Shown here piece by piece: positions 11,839-23,465 of a stretch of DNA of 64,000 nt. Positions within the stretch are counted from its first letter, which is position 1; each line of letters begins with the position of its first letter. The DNA is from Tulasnella sp. 424 (taxonomy: Eukaryota > Basidiomycota > Agaricomycetes > Cantharellales > Tulasnellaceae), in NCBI GenBank assembly GCA_019633425.1, contig WSUB01000005.1, positions 62,001-126,000 on the forward strand, given 5' to 3'. The translations under genes and the position numbers were made by a program. Under the pieces are notes generated by a model. The model saw only the letters and a program-made list of their open reading frames with translations, made no database searches and was not told the DNA's origin.

Positions 11839-13255
11839 GTATATGTCCATATACTGCCCTCCTTGGGCGGGACATTAGCCTAGCCTCGGGGCAGCGCTTC
11901 CCATGGGTCACCGCAGCGCACTATGCCTTGCCTCGGACAATCAGGGTCTTCCAACGCCCCCGTCACGTGACTATCGTTGGGAGTTGCTTGAACCAGCCAA
12001 CGGCCATATAATGAAATGCGTTCCCTAAAGTCAGGCATAGACTCGTGGCAGGATTACAAGCTTTGAAGAAACCTTTTTAGACAGGGCGCCAGATTATTAT
12101 ATGGCCGACGAGAGCACCGGTGGCTGGTGTATTCAGCCAAGTTCGTCCACCGTCAAGGTCGGATGAATTAATCGGTCGTCCTTAGCCTTCCGGCTTAACC
12201 AGCCATCTTGATCAACAAGTGATACGACCCAAGTTGAACCGAGTGAGACTGAAGGAGCCTGTGAAGAAAAACCAGCTCTGGGGCACAACATGAAGCTCTT
12301 CTGTCGCCACTCCCTCAGAACGGCGCCTCTCCAGGAGATGTGATCGTTTTGATAGTGCTATAGGAGACTGAAGCCGAACTTCAACGTGTCTTGGCAGGTT
12401 GTGCTCTTCGGCGCGTAGCGGTGTCGCTGGAAATGTCGCTCGTCGAGTCGCGTTTTGAAGCTGAGAGTGTCCAGAAGCTTGCACGATGAGCTCCGCCGAA
12501 CTCATGGCCATTCCAGTCAATAGAGGAGAGCCAGGATAGTTTTTCGCCAAGAAGGGCCTTACTGCTTCAGGGCGGCCGCTATGGTCTAATATCCAATTCG
12601 GCTGGTCGTGGATGGGTGCCTCGGCTCTCGTTCGACTCTGCGTCCTGGCCTATGCTGTATGAATGCAGTCGTGACGGGGCATGTTGTTGAGCTTTGGTGG
12701 ATTGATCTTCGAAATGCTGGGCCTGAAGAAGGATCTTTTGCTGGTGGATTGCGCTTAAATTACACCTTCGGACGGAAAAGACGAAGAGAAAGGTTACCTG
12801 AAAAATGCTTGATGTAGGATTTCGCTCTCGGGGTGCATAACGTCGTCGTTGACATCGTTGGGCGAGTATGAGGTGTCGTTCGGCGCTGCGCCCTCGTTGG
12901 TAAGTGATGGTTGGCGAACAATCGGCCTTTATCCAGGTTCCGACTGACTGGTGTGTTGTTTGCGCAGGTGGTCCTTGGGAGCAATTAGTCTGCAGCGGCG
13001 AGCAGAATGGTGGTCCGGTTCATCGACATCGGCCTATTCTCGACATCGCTATTAGCGTCCAGAGCGTCTTAGACGTCTCCGGGACGACAGGAACCCACCA
13101 AATCGACATTAGGATGATGTTGCGAGGTGTTTGGTCAATCCACCGAGCGCGAGAGAACACAAAAGGGCTTCACTTTGCTCTCACCTTGTCTTCCTCACTT
13201 TGATTCCCCTCTCCTCCCATCTCTCCCCCTACCTTCCCGCTCCCCACCGACCATC

Positions 13256-15385
13256 ATGTCCGCTGAGCAGGCTTCATCATCCTCATCCTCATCCTCATCC
13301 TCATCGCTCTCCATGAGCCGACTGCTCTCCACCATTCGTGGAGCCAAGTCAAGATTGCAGAACGAACGACCACGCTCAACTCCCAATTCTGTCCACCCGC
13401 CTCCCCCTGCCATCTCTCACAACCTCCCAGCCCCAGAAGATATCACCTCTCGCCTAGCCTCCGATCTCGGCCTCGAATTCAGAGCTGCACGCAAGGTCTC
13501 TCAAGTATACGTCGACAAGGCGGTCGAACTCCAATTCCTCTCGCAAAAGAGGATGGGTTCCACCCACAAGAAGATCATTCGAACTGCTCGAAGCAGCAAG
13601 GCCGTGGCCGACGTCAATCAAGTGCAAAACATGCTCCGCGACTCTCAGAAAAGGTTTTACAAGCGGGACATCCGGTCGCTCCTAAATCAGACTATGGAGA
13701 TGGCGAAGACTTGCTACCCCAAAACCCGTGCCACCGAATTAGAGGATACCGAAGACGAAGACGCTACCTCTCCTATACCAAAGGCTCGAGGTGAGAGTGC
13801 CGATGCCTCAGACGACGAAGGCGCAGACGGAGAAAGCGGCGGGGGACCGGCAAACGCTGAAGACGAGAAGGCGCTGCAAGACATGAGTGTGGTTAGTGGC
13901 ATTGTTCTCCCCTGCCGAGCCTCAACGCTGACCTCACGCCTTCCGTCAGCTCTCTTCATGCATACTCACCAGGATGTACGAGAAAGGCCACACATTCCCG
14001 AGACGTCATGAAAAGATCAAGCTCGCCGAGGCCACTGGACTTACTTATCGACAGATAGGGATTTGGGTGAGCCCCTCTCCATTTCGAGGTCGTCCAGTCG
14101 GGAAGCTGATCTCACATCTGATCCCGCCTTTTTCTAGTACTCCAATCGTCGAGAACGGAATCGACCTGGCCGCAAGGGCGGGTTGGCGCCGTCGTCATCA
14201 TTCACGTCCGCCGCTACACGTGAATCCACGGTTGAGATCTCAACAACGGGGCGAGAGACCGCCGAAGCCACATCCCCCGTCGTTCAAACACACTACGGTT
14301 TCAGCCAGCTCAACTTCGCCAACGACAACGGCTTCGCTACGTCATTGACTGGAGCACAAGATTTGCAAGCGGATATGGACGACGATATGGTGGCAACTGA
14401 AGTCGAAGACGAGCTAGACTCCCCTGCTGGTCAGGATGGCTCTATGGATGGTAGCCGGGTAACCTCTTTATCGACGTCCGTGTCGAATCTAGAGTCTATG
14501 TTTGCCCCCGGCGACAGCCAAACCAGTGTTGATTCGTATTCGGATCCATGGGCGTCGATGTTCGCCACGTCCTTCGTCGACCTTCCCGCCGAGCCCTCAA
14601 CCAACGCACCGACCTTCGATTTCTCCTTACCGACCGAGACTCCCGCCGAACCATCTTGTTCCACCGCCACCATGTCGATCGACTTCAACGACTTGTCTTT
14701 CCTGCAACAACCGACGCCAGCGATGAATGCACAATCCGCGGAGTTTCTTGCTGGCTTCATGGCAGGCCAAGCCGCTTCATCAAGTGCTCAATTCCTCACA
14801 CACACTATGGCGGGGCCAAGCCAGCCGATGTGGCAAGGTACAACGCAGGCCTCCGTTGGTGATTATCAACCTGGTCCCTCAACGCAACCATCCAACAACT
14901 ACCCGACTGCCAGCACGTATCTCCCATACTCGCCACAAACCCAAGATGCAACCGAAGCTCGCCCTTCGAAGCGACAGCGTACTGGTGGCGATGCTTCTGG
15001 TCCAGGTCGTTCATCTCCTGCTCGCCAGACGGGTCCGTCGAAGCAACGTCGCATGGCGATCGCAAATCCATCGACAGGTGGTCCCCGAAGTGCAGCTCAT
15101 CCCAGTGCAGCCTCTCGTGCCCCTGCTCACATCGCCATCGCTCCTCGCCCTACTCCGACTACCCAAAACCTCGCACCTCATCCCAGTAACACCCATCGGG
15201 GAGTCAAGCGAGCAGCTTCTGCCCAGAATCTCAATCAACCATCGTCTGCGACTGTCAACCCCATGCTTCTCAATAACGGTAGCCTACGCAACATCAAGCC
15301 GATGCCTCACCAAAGCAGACGACTTCAACCTTCGCATCCTGGGATGGTGTTACCTCTCGCCCAACCAGCTATGGCCATGCAGTAG
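13256..15385 (+). CDS. HD2: HD2 homeodomain mating-type transcription factor
   Basis: Partner class of HD1 in the HD mating-type system. Three exons (13256-13891, 13950-14066, 14138-15385) code for about 666 residues. The N-terminus carries a run of serines, then a ~200-residue variable region that in the family provides allele-specific recognition. The homeodomain spans the exon 2/exon 3 junction: TRMYEKGHTFPRRHEKIKLA, then LTYRQIGIW, then YSNRRERNRPGRKGG. N51 and R53 are kept, but the usual Phe49 is Tyr. The second intron splits the recognition helix right after W48. The tail is long and Ser/Pro/Thr-rich with basic patches. The start at 13256 is chosen because it follows a CT-rich leader; an in-frame upstream ATG at 13127 would add 43 unlikely residues. 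It is divergent from HD1. Confidence 0.87.
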
Positions 15386-15632
15386 TCTCATCTTTCCGTC
15401 TCGCATGCCGAACTCTTTCTCATTTGCTATTGAATACTCTCTATCTCGTTATCTTAATTTGCTGTTACAGTTGCGTTCACCATACCCAGCTCATGCTCTC
15501 TTCTCTCTTCCTTTCTCTGGCTTCATATCGCTTTGTTTCTCCTACCATTGCTCTCGACATGCATGTATAACCGCACTTTGTATTCCAAGTCTCCCAATGA
15601 ATATATTTTCATCAAGTCTAAAACTAGATGCT

Positions 15633-17663
15633 TCATCGACGAGTCCGGCGCCTGTTTCTCCCGTTTTCCTCGACCACCTCCCCAATATTTGGGTGCATAT
15701 TCTGACGGGCCCGAGCGTCCTCCCAGACTTCAAAGAATCGCCGCCTGTCTGTAACATGGATGCCCCTGCATGAGGTTAGGTCCAAGCTGGTAAGGTGTTC
15801 GCATGCGTCGATGACGGTAAACAGTCCTTCATCTGTTCACACTGGGCGTCAGCAGATGTGCAAAAAGTACATTGTTCTATCGAAGCGACGCAACTTGTGA
15901 AGCGAGTATTTTCCAAGGCCAGGGCTTCAAGGTTGCGACAAGTGGAGATGTATATGGCAGCCTCGTTGTCAACGCCCGTATTGGACAATGTCAATGATTC
16001 GAGACGTGGGGTTGGTGTCGGATTGACATCTGAAGTCTCGTCCTGATTGGGGAGAAGGCCGCGAAGATCCTGAGATGAGAGGTTCGGGACGCCACCCAAG
16101 TTCAACATCTACTCAGGTCGATCGAGGTGGCGAGGAGTGAGGTCCGACACCAATCCAAGTGCCATAAATTGACCATAACATTGTGTCCGTAATACAGGGG
16201 GTTTGTGATGTCAGCCTTTTATTATGTACCCCGGGTAACAAACATTCCCCGGCCCGGGGAAATACTCTCACCGTGCATTTCCGGCCAACGCGGGAAACAA
16301 AGTCCGCCAGGGCCCCATCTCCTTTCCTGCTCGTGAACCCGAGCTTGCTGTTACCCACCAGGCTAACGCTTTGAAGTCCTGTCAGAGGCTCGAGAAGGTC
16401 CGTCAAAGAATACAGAGCGCTGTCCGTCAAAGTTGGTGAACCGTTGACGCCGATGGCTCCAAGATGGAGTATTTCGAGTTGTGGCAGGTCTGGAATCTTC
16501 CCCAGTTCAGCTCGAGTGATGTTGATCGGGCAGTACGCTACGGATAGTTTGCGAAGTTTTGGCAGGCATGAGAGGCAGGCGATGCTCCGCACTTGAGTAG
16601 ACGATACATCCAGCCTTTCCAAGTTTGGAGTGAGGCTGAGAAGGCTGGATAAGGCCGAATCGTTAAGACCAGTCGCTCGAAGTTTGAGTGATGTGAGCCG
16701 CCAAAGAGATCTTCTTTCAGGCGTCTCAGCGGAAGCGATATTTTTCACCCAAGCGGAGATTGCACTTGAATTCTGGACCTCTCGCGTGAGTGGACACAGG
16801 TTCAAAATAAAGCAGAAGGCAATTTACCAGCTTAGGGATCCCAGCTAACTTCAAAACTTCCAACTTTGGGCACGCAAGGAGGAGGGAGCCGATAGAAGTT
16901 GCGGACGGGGTGGTGTAATTGAGATTCAAAACCCTCAGCTCGGAGGATCGAGCTGCCGCTGCTACAGTCTTCGATCCTGCTTGCGTGCATCCTCTACGAG
17001 GTGTGCACGATCCAGGGTATGTTCAGAACCTCGATCTGAGCAATAGCAATTACGCTCTCACCTCAGAATTAGCGTTTCAAGTCCAGGTAGCTTTTTAATT
17101 ACCGATGAGAGCACATCATCCGAAGGCTTTTTCAAATCCCTTAGCTCTAGGTGAACAAGTTCGGGACAGTTGTCGGGGATGGCATGGAGGGTGTGGTTCG
17201 TAACTCCAGGAAGCTCTCCCGTAAGGGTTATCTCGGTGCCGCGGATGAAATGCTAGAAGCCCCATAGGTCAGAGCGAAGGAATGGAGATAGATACAAATG
17301 ACTCACCGCAATTAGAAGTCCATGAGTCAAATACGTTGGTATCTCCCTCCTGAGGACACTGAACAGTCGCGTCACCAACAACTCCGGAAGTTCATTCAGC
17401 TGTCGACGGGTACGTTTCTGAGACTGTTCGTTTTCATATAGGGATAGTAGAGATTTCGCAAAAGCTCTCATAGAGATCGAAGCAAGTGATGGTATGCCCT
17501 CTGAGCTGAATTGCCTGGTGGAAAGTGCGGTTGACGACGCCGAGCTACTTGGGGTTTGGTTGTCGTATTCATTCTCAGCTCCAAATGAGGGAAGTTGCAC
17601 GACATTCGATCGCTTCTCTGGAGGCGCTGTGCTAGGATTCTCATCTGCTTTCCGTTTGGACAT
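15633..17663 (-). CDS. Leucine-rich-repeat (RNI-like) protein, possible F-box/LRR or Rad7-like
   Basis: Six exons on the minus strand, from the ATG at 17663 to the stop at 15633-15635, give about 540 residues. The N-terminus is a nuclear-looking basic start (MSKRKADENPSTAPPEKRSN), then ELPELLVTRLFSVLRREIP, then a run of LRRs with patterns such as LVHLELRDL, LETLILRGC, LRVLNLNYT, LEVLKLAGI, LTSLKLRATG, LERLDVSST, LRKLSVAYC, LEILHLGAI and LTSLDLTSCRGIHV. It ends FFEVWED plus a basic tail. Cysteine-containing LRRs of this type are typical of Fbl/Amn1/Rad7 proteins, which usually work as substrate receptors in ubiquitin ligases; that role is inference. The last coding intron (acceptor GAACAG) rescues the frame that otherwise stops. 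It converges with HD2 and diverges from the first beta-fg gene. Confidence 0.72.
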
Positions 17664-17932
17664 GCTGTGGTGGTTTTCCGAGAAGGGATGACAAGTTTGT
17701 CTGGCTTTGTCCTGTAGATTCTTAACATTGCGTCATGCGTGGGAAATGAGGGCCCCGAGGTACCTGGGCGAAATCGTCATATGGCCCAACGCCGACACCG
17801 ACTGCGCACCGGCCCTCCTACAGCAGAAAGCCACGATCGATAGATCGCAGTCTATATATATATATTCTGCCTATTTTAACCAGCCGACCTTCAACGTTCG
17901 TCTCTATCCTCTCAGTCCCCTAACTCGCAATA
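17664..17932. promoter_or_regulatory. Divergent promoter, LRR gene / beta-fg paralogue 1
   Basis: The 269 bp between two divergent start codons contain a TATA-like alternating run at 17852-17865, about 70 bp before the beta-fg start, and a CT-rich leader after it. Confidence 0.5.
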
Positions 17933-19501
17933 ATGGTGAGTGAGTCTTCCCTCAACCAAGCAACTCGTCCTCATATCAGCTTCGTACTACGCCCAGTCTT
18001 ATAACCGCGACGACGATAACGCTAGCTACGGGCAATCCCGTGGAGGCGACGACTACAGCAGCCGTGATCAGAATGACTCCTATGGCGGCGGTAGAAAACA
18101 ATATGGGGGAGACTCCTACGGCTCTTCCAACCGCAACGACGATGACAGCTATGGATCAGGCGGTCGCCGGAACGATGACAACTCGTCGAACAACTATGGC
18201 AGATCCCGCAATGATGACGACGACTCGTCTGCCAATCGCCGCACCGACGACTCTTACGGTGGCGGCAATCGACGCAATGACATCAGCGACTCGGGAAGTT
18301 ACGCCAATCGCAACAACCGCGACGACAATGACTCGAGCAGCTATAACCGGAACGACTCCTCGTCTTACGGCCGAAGCAACAGGGACGATAACGACTCCAG
18401 CTCCTACGGTCGCAGCAGGACCGACAATGACTCCAGCTCCTACGGTCGCAATAACGACTCTGGAAACCGTAACACCAACGTCAGCGACTCTGGCAGCTAC
18501 TTGAATCGCAACGACAACTCGTCCGCTTCCAATCGCAATGACAACGACTCGAGCTCTTACGGCCGAAAGAATGATAATGATTCGAGCTCCTATAACCGCA
18601 CCGACTCGAGCTCTTATAACCGCAATGACAACAGCTCGAGTTCGAACAATCGCACCCAGGACAACGAGAATCCCAACTCGATCTATAACCGCCCTCCGGC
18701 TGATAGCTCATACGGTCGGACTGGTGGCTCAGAATACAATAGGCCCTCGCAGGGCAGCAGTTCGAACCAGCAAACCGATGACAGTGAGTACCCTCGTAAA
18801 ACTTGCTCGCACGTCCCCGAATTCGACCTCATCCTGGCCGTTGCAGTCGACGACAATGATGCAGTCTCGCATGCCCAAAGCCATGGCGGGGATGACAGCA
18901 GTGTCTATTCCAACGCTTTGAAGAACGCCAAGAGCAACGTAAGTACTACACCCTTTGCTCATTGTTCAAGAATACGGAAACACGATTAATGATGTTTGGC
19001 GGATAGCTCCCCAACTCAACCTTTGACGAATCGTCTGTAACACAAGCTCATCAGGCCGCTTATGGAGGAAATGATGCTAGTTCGATGGACGCTGGCAGCA
19101 TGGGAAGCGCCGCTGCGATGCAGGTACTTCGAATCGGTTCCCAACTCGGGAATTCAAGGTTGACTGATCTTTGAAATTGTCAGGCCATGCAATCCCTCAT
19201 GGGTGGCGGAGGCTCCTCGGGAGGCATGAGCACCAAGCTCGTTGGACTCGCAATGGCGGAAGCCGGCAAGTTGTTCGACCAGCAAGGCGGGTCGTCGGGA
19301 GCCAACAAGCAGGACGTTATGTCTGCTGCAGCACAAACGGCAATGCAGATGCTTAGTCAGGTATGAGCTCTTGCGTGTGACATGGAATAAGCGACGCTGA
19401 CGGTTTATCCGTAGGGCGGGGGAGGCAATCCAGCTATCGGAGGCGCTAATTCTGGAGGGCTGGGTCAACTTGCTGGATTGGCGAGCAAGTTCTTGGGTTA
19501 A
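17933..19501 (+). CDS. Beta-flanking (beta-fg) family protein, repeat-rich paralogue
   Basis: Beta-flanking proteins are a fungal family named for the gene beside the HD mating locus of mushrooms; their biochemical role is unknown. After a very short first exon (ATG at 17933; exact first junction uncertain, intron about 40 nt) comes a ~230-residue hydrophilic tract of Asn/Asp/Ser/Arg with recurring DSSSYGR units. The conserved family part follows across four exons: QSHGGDDSSVYSNALKNAK, then the marker SSMDAGSMGSAAAMQ, then STKLVGLAMAEAGKLFDQQG, ending GLASKFLG at 19501. The C-terminus matches the next gene motif for motif (GSMGSAAAMQ; LAMAEAGKLF versus LAMGEAVKLF), so the two are paralogues. 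The repeat tract is absent from the neighbour. Confidence 0.78.
18000..18710 (+). repeat. Coding low-complexity repeat (Asn-Asp-Ser-Tyr-Gly-Arg)
   Basis: Imperfect units of about 30-36 bp encode versions of NRNDNDSSSYGR. Copies differ mainly at third codon positions. The tract is an expanded disordered region inside the first beta-fg gene. Confidence 0.75.
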
Positions 19502-19778
19502 TGAAGCGCTCTCCTGCATCCGGCGGATTGATAAACTAGGGAACTGTTGTCTGGTGCCCAAGTCATGGAAATTTGTATCTTGTTAAAAAAAAAGAGAGAA
19601 ATTAAAATCGATTCGTGTTTGCCGGTACTAATCGGGATTAATGACTTCCGGTTGGTGGCGATGTATGCTGACTAATTAGCCGGGTCCTGATCTAAATACG
19701 GGCCGGTCCAAGTCCAAACCCACCCTCAACCATCCCCATCTCTTGTCGTAACTCTCTGACAGTAGCAATTTCGTTATA

Positions 19779-21049
19779 ATGGTAAGCTAAGGTGACACTC
19801 TGTGCACCAAAGCACCCTATAAACGTCCTATGCGATCGCTCTTTTAGAATTTCCTCGACCTTGCGAAAGAAGGGTATCAAGCGTATCAAGCCTCACAGGA
19901 GAAACAGCGTCAGTCAACTCTGCTGCATCGATGGTAACCGGAATTGTTCTCATAAAAAGTTCTCATTTATCAGGCTCTCGTCCTGCGAGCCCTGCCCCCG
20001 CTAGCCAGGGGTACAATCAAGATTACAACGACCAACGCCCTTCTGGACATGGCGGCGGCGCTGCGGCTGAATATTACAACGAAGCCGCCAATGCTGGTAA
20101 CCAGCCCTACAGTGGAAGGCAAAACAATACTCAGGGAGGTCTTTCTGCGGGAACAGGCAACGATATATACAACCACGGTGAGTAGGCGATACCCAGACGT
20201 CATGCCGCACCATATCGGTCCTGCCGTTGAACTCATGACGTGTTTGGTATGATTTAGTGGACAAGACTCAGGTCGCTCAAGCTGCTTCCCAGCACGCTGG
20301 AGACGAAGACCCGTCGGTTTTCACGTCTGCGTTGAATCATATCTCTTCGGTGAGCACTTAGCTCTCTTACTAGCCCATAGTTTGAAAACGATTATCGCTC
20401 GGTGGCTTAACTTTTACCCTCTTCTTAGCCTGGGACTACCCCTTCTCTCGACCATGGAGCTGTTGAGGAGGCTCACGACCAGGCTTACAGACAGGGAAAT
20501 GCTGGATCTTTGGACGCCTCTAGCATGGGCAGTGCGGCGGCCATGCAGGTTGGTGTCCTGACCGACTCTCATTCGAAGAACTTGATCCCAATTTTACATA
20601 CTAGGCATTCAAGATGTTCACAAGCGGCGGAGGGTCGTCGGCTGGCGGGAACTCCCAGTCAAACCTTCTGTCTCTTGCCATGGGCGAAGCCGTTAAACGT
20701 GAGTCCCGTGTATATAGTTGACTTGGACTATGCGACAAAGGCTCATGCTATGGTTACGTTAGTGTTCAATAACTCTGGAGGACCCTCGGCTGGTGGCAAA
20801 CAGGATGTCGTGAATAGTGCCGCCAAAACGGTCATGAAACTGTTGCTTCAGGTAAGCTACTGGTGCACCGTACTAGATTCCCGCTCACTTACGGTACTAT
20901 ACACGACAGAGCAAGATGGGAGGCTCTTCTGGTAGCAGTGGAGGTCTCGGATCCTTACTCTCCATGGTAGGTTTGCCCTTCCTGTGCATAGCTTGGGAAT
21001 GGTTTTCTGAGAGGATTGCATCGCCTACTAGGCTTCCAAGTTCGCTTAA
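19779..21049 (+). CDS. Beta-flanking (beta-fg) family protein
   Basis: Second beta-fg paralogue and the closer match to the canonical form. The first coding exon is only the ATG (19779-19781), followed by a GT-AG intron; exon 2 reads NFLDLAKEGYQAYQASQEKQ. Then come a Gly/Asn/Tyr-rich linker (QGYNQDYNDQRPSGHGGG; the junction between exon 2 and this linker is uncertain), TQVAQAASQHAGDEDPSVF, the family marker DASSMGSAAAMQ, LLSLAMGEAVKLFNNSGG, KQDVVNSAAKTVMKLLLQ and a final exon ending MASKFA at 21049. Function unknown; its value is as a marker of the HD locus flank. It lies in tandem with the first paralogue, 277 bp apart. Confidence 0.8.
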
Positions 21050-21464
21050 CCACAACCCAATTTATTACGTTGAACGAGAATCGAAGACTGGACAGATAGC
21101 ATGTATAGAAATCACGTTTGCAGAATGGAACGCAGCGTATTGTGCAGCCCAGAACGCATCCTTTGCACTGCGACTCACTCCTATGAAAGAAACCTTGAGA
21201 CACGTACTCTACTGCCTTACTGCAAGCACAGGTTCGAACCTCTTCAGCTTTTGCCCAGCTGGTGCCACTTTTGTTGCCAAAAGCCGACAGACGCGTCGGA
21301 AACGAAAACAGTGGAGACCTGGAGCGTCGCGTCAATAGTGACAAACAACAAACTCGCCCCATCAGTTCTGATTCGAATTCTTCTTCATTCCTCCGCATCC
21401 AAACTCGGAGCTCCTCGCTTCCGTTTCGTCTTCCCTCTCCACCCTCTCCGGCCGCTACGTAGAC
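21050..21464. other. Intergenic, no gene seen
   Basis: 415 bp between beta-fg and the DDT/WHIM-like gene. It contains a palindromic GGTTCGAACC but no tRNA fold could be drawn around it. The CT-rich end near 21400-21460 fits a core promoter. Confidence 0.5.
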
Positions 21465-23465
21465 ATGGACCCGGGACCTTCAAAGCCTACCCTTCTCAAG
21501 GCAGAGACTCGACCTATCACCGAACGATGGGAGGTCGCGTTTGTTTATGGATTCATCGTCAAGTTCGCTCCAGGTTTAAGGAAGAAGCTAGGACTGAATA
21601 CACCTATGGAGTACGTTCTTCAGCCCTTTAGCAACGATGTCCCGCTGACCGGACTCTTGATACGTTGTTTTTTTTTTTTTTAGCTTCGAGGATGCCCTCC
21701 TTGCCAGCGGGCGCTCGCCAGCTTTGACTGGTGTGCTCGACCACTTCCTGCACAACCTGTGGTGGAGGCAGGCGAAAGCAAAATGTGACTGCAGGTCAGT
21801 GGTGCAATCCGTCTAAATTCCGTCGCCCCCAACCTGGCTGACGCTTTTGGCTCCCGCCACTTGGAGCAGCCCTGATATCATCGAACGAACTCTAGCTACG
21901 CTATTCAACCATTACTGCACTCTGAAGGAGCATAGCGCTACGCTCTGGTCTAAAACCGAGGGCAAAAACGTCAACCCTCTGTCTGATGGAGTGGGCTTCT
22001 ACTCTTTGAATTGGTCGACTAAGGTACGCTCTGCGTCATGTTTTTCCTCGTCAACCCCGCTGAAGAAAATTTTCGCTTACCATCGATTGCACTATCACAC
22101 AGCTCAAGATCCTTCGCCAACTCGTCGAATGGCAATTAACCTACTGCGATTCCGTCAAGGCTCAAATCGACTTGGCATGGGGTGTTAAGCACGGAGGCCA
22201 ACAAAAGGGAAAGCAAACGGAACCACAAAAAGCGACCGCCAAAGCTGCGAAGGAGTCCAAAGCGAAAGGCGTACCTACTGCAGCCGAAGTAGAAGTTGCA
22301 GACCCAGCCAAGTTGAAAGAGCACTTGGAAGTCCGACCCATTGGCACCGATTGCGATAAGAAGCGCTATTGGGCAGTTGACGGTCCGTTCCACTTTCTCT
22401 TTGACTGTCCGCCATGCATCGCTTGCTGACGCTTGACGTTTTACTCAGACTCGCCTCGTGTCTGGACGTCTGGCAATCCGTGGAAGAATCCCTGCGACAT
22501 GATTACGGTCTCCTCCACTCGTTCCGAACTCACTTCCCTCGAGGCCTCTATACGCTCTTCGCAACCCCTTGTGGACCCGGATCCCAAAGCGAAACGAGGA
22601 AGATTTGCGCTTGCCCATGATGCCCTGATCTCGAAGATGGAGGAACACCTTCCTCGTGTAGACGAGGAGCTTGCGCGCGCGGAGAGAGCGGCACGGAAGC
22701 AGATGGAAAAACTAGCGGCTGAGGCAAGGTTTGCAGAGCTTGCAGCGATGAGGGAAACTCGCAGCACAAGAGCGAGCAGAAAGCAGGTCGACTATAAAGC
22801 GATTGAGAATGGGAACGCCGACAGCGACGAGGACGAGGATGAGGAGATGCAGATCGATGTGAGTTCTCGCTTGCTCCGCCTAGGAAACTGTCTAAGACCT
22901 TTATGCCATCTAGGACGACGACGAAGCTAATACCCTCAGCTCCTTATCTGAGTACGAGGACGAGCCCACTACGACCAGGCGCTCCAGCCGACAAAGTTCC
23001 CGCTCAGCCAAGACCTCGCGCGCATCTTCATCGGCTCCTTCGTTGACAGGCCAGAAGAGGAAAGCCCACCATAATTCTGAGGGATTCCTAGAGTGGCGAG
23101 GAGAACGGCGCAGTTCGCGGATTTCTGGTGGTCGTTACCAAATCGATTCGGAAGGGGAGGACGAAGAAGTGGACCGGTTGTCTATCACCGATGACAAGCC
23201 TTCCGGGCGGCTTGTCAAGAAACGTCGCATTGTGTTGGATGAGCCCGAAAGCAAAAAGATGGGTGCCGTTGCGGCTTCAACCAAGCCAAAGATCGGTTCT
23301 CTGCTTGTTGGGACCAAAGGGTCAGAACCAGCAATTGGTGTGGTGGCAGAGGGGTCCACCGACGGCGATACACCGTCCTTGGTCTCAGATCGGAAGGCTC
23401 CTGGTATCGGCAGGAGTGATACCAGCTCTCTTTCCAGTTTGTCTGATTCGGAAGAAGGTTTTTAA
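21465..23465 (+). CDS. DDT/WHIM-like chromatin protein, paralogue 1
   Basis: About 560 residues in seven exons. Near the N-terminus: RWEVAFVYGFIVKFAP and then FEDALLASGRSPALTGVLDH, a helical region resembling a DDT domain. Then KILRQLVEWQLTYCDSVKAQ, the WHIM1-like helix; RPIGTDCDKKRYWAVD, which crosses an intron into SPRVWTSGNPWK, the WSD/WHIM2-like motif; a coiled coil rich in Glu/Arg/Ala (LARAERAARKQMEKLAAEAR); and an acidic/basic Ser-rich tail with SSRISGG. In Acf1/Itc1/WSTF proteins these modules bind ISWI-type remodellers and linker DNA, so a chromatin-remodelling accessory role is inferred. Two paralogues follow in the window on the same strand. Confidence 0.62.

Larger units (their letters stand above)
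9989..13255. other. HD1-HD2 intergenic interval (3.27 kb)
   Basis: This region separates the two divergent homeodomain start codons and must contain both promoters. It includes a three-copy tandem repeat (11060-11566), a coding-like minus-strand fragment (about 11567-11838), and further minus-strand open stretches near 12212-12620 that I cannot assign. CT-rich tracts precede the HD2 start (13195-13255) and purine-rich tracts follow the HD1 start, as expected for fungal core promoters. HD loci usually have intergenic spacers of about 1 kb or less, so this one is long. Confidence 0.7.

Noticed and set aside
13127..13255. HD2 starting at the upstream in-frame ATG (13127)
   Set aside because: The extra 43 residues include the CT-rich leader read as protein and would place the start in promoter-like sequence.
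14727..15773. Plus-strand open frame of 348 residues overlapping HD2
   Set aside because: It overlaps HD2 exon 3 in another frame, has Ser/Leu/Pro-rich nonsense composition and no start context.
21225..21245. GGTTCGAACC palindrome as part of a tRNA
   Set aside because: No acceptor stem, D arm or anticodon arm can be drawn in the preceding 60 bases.
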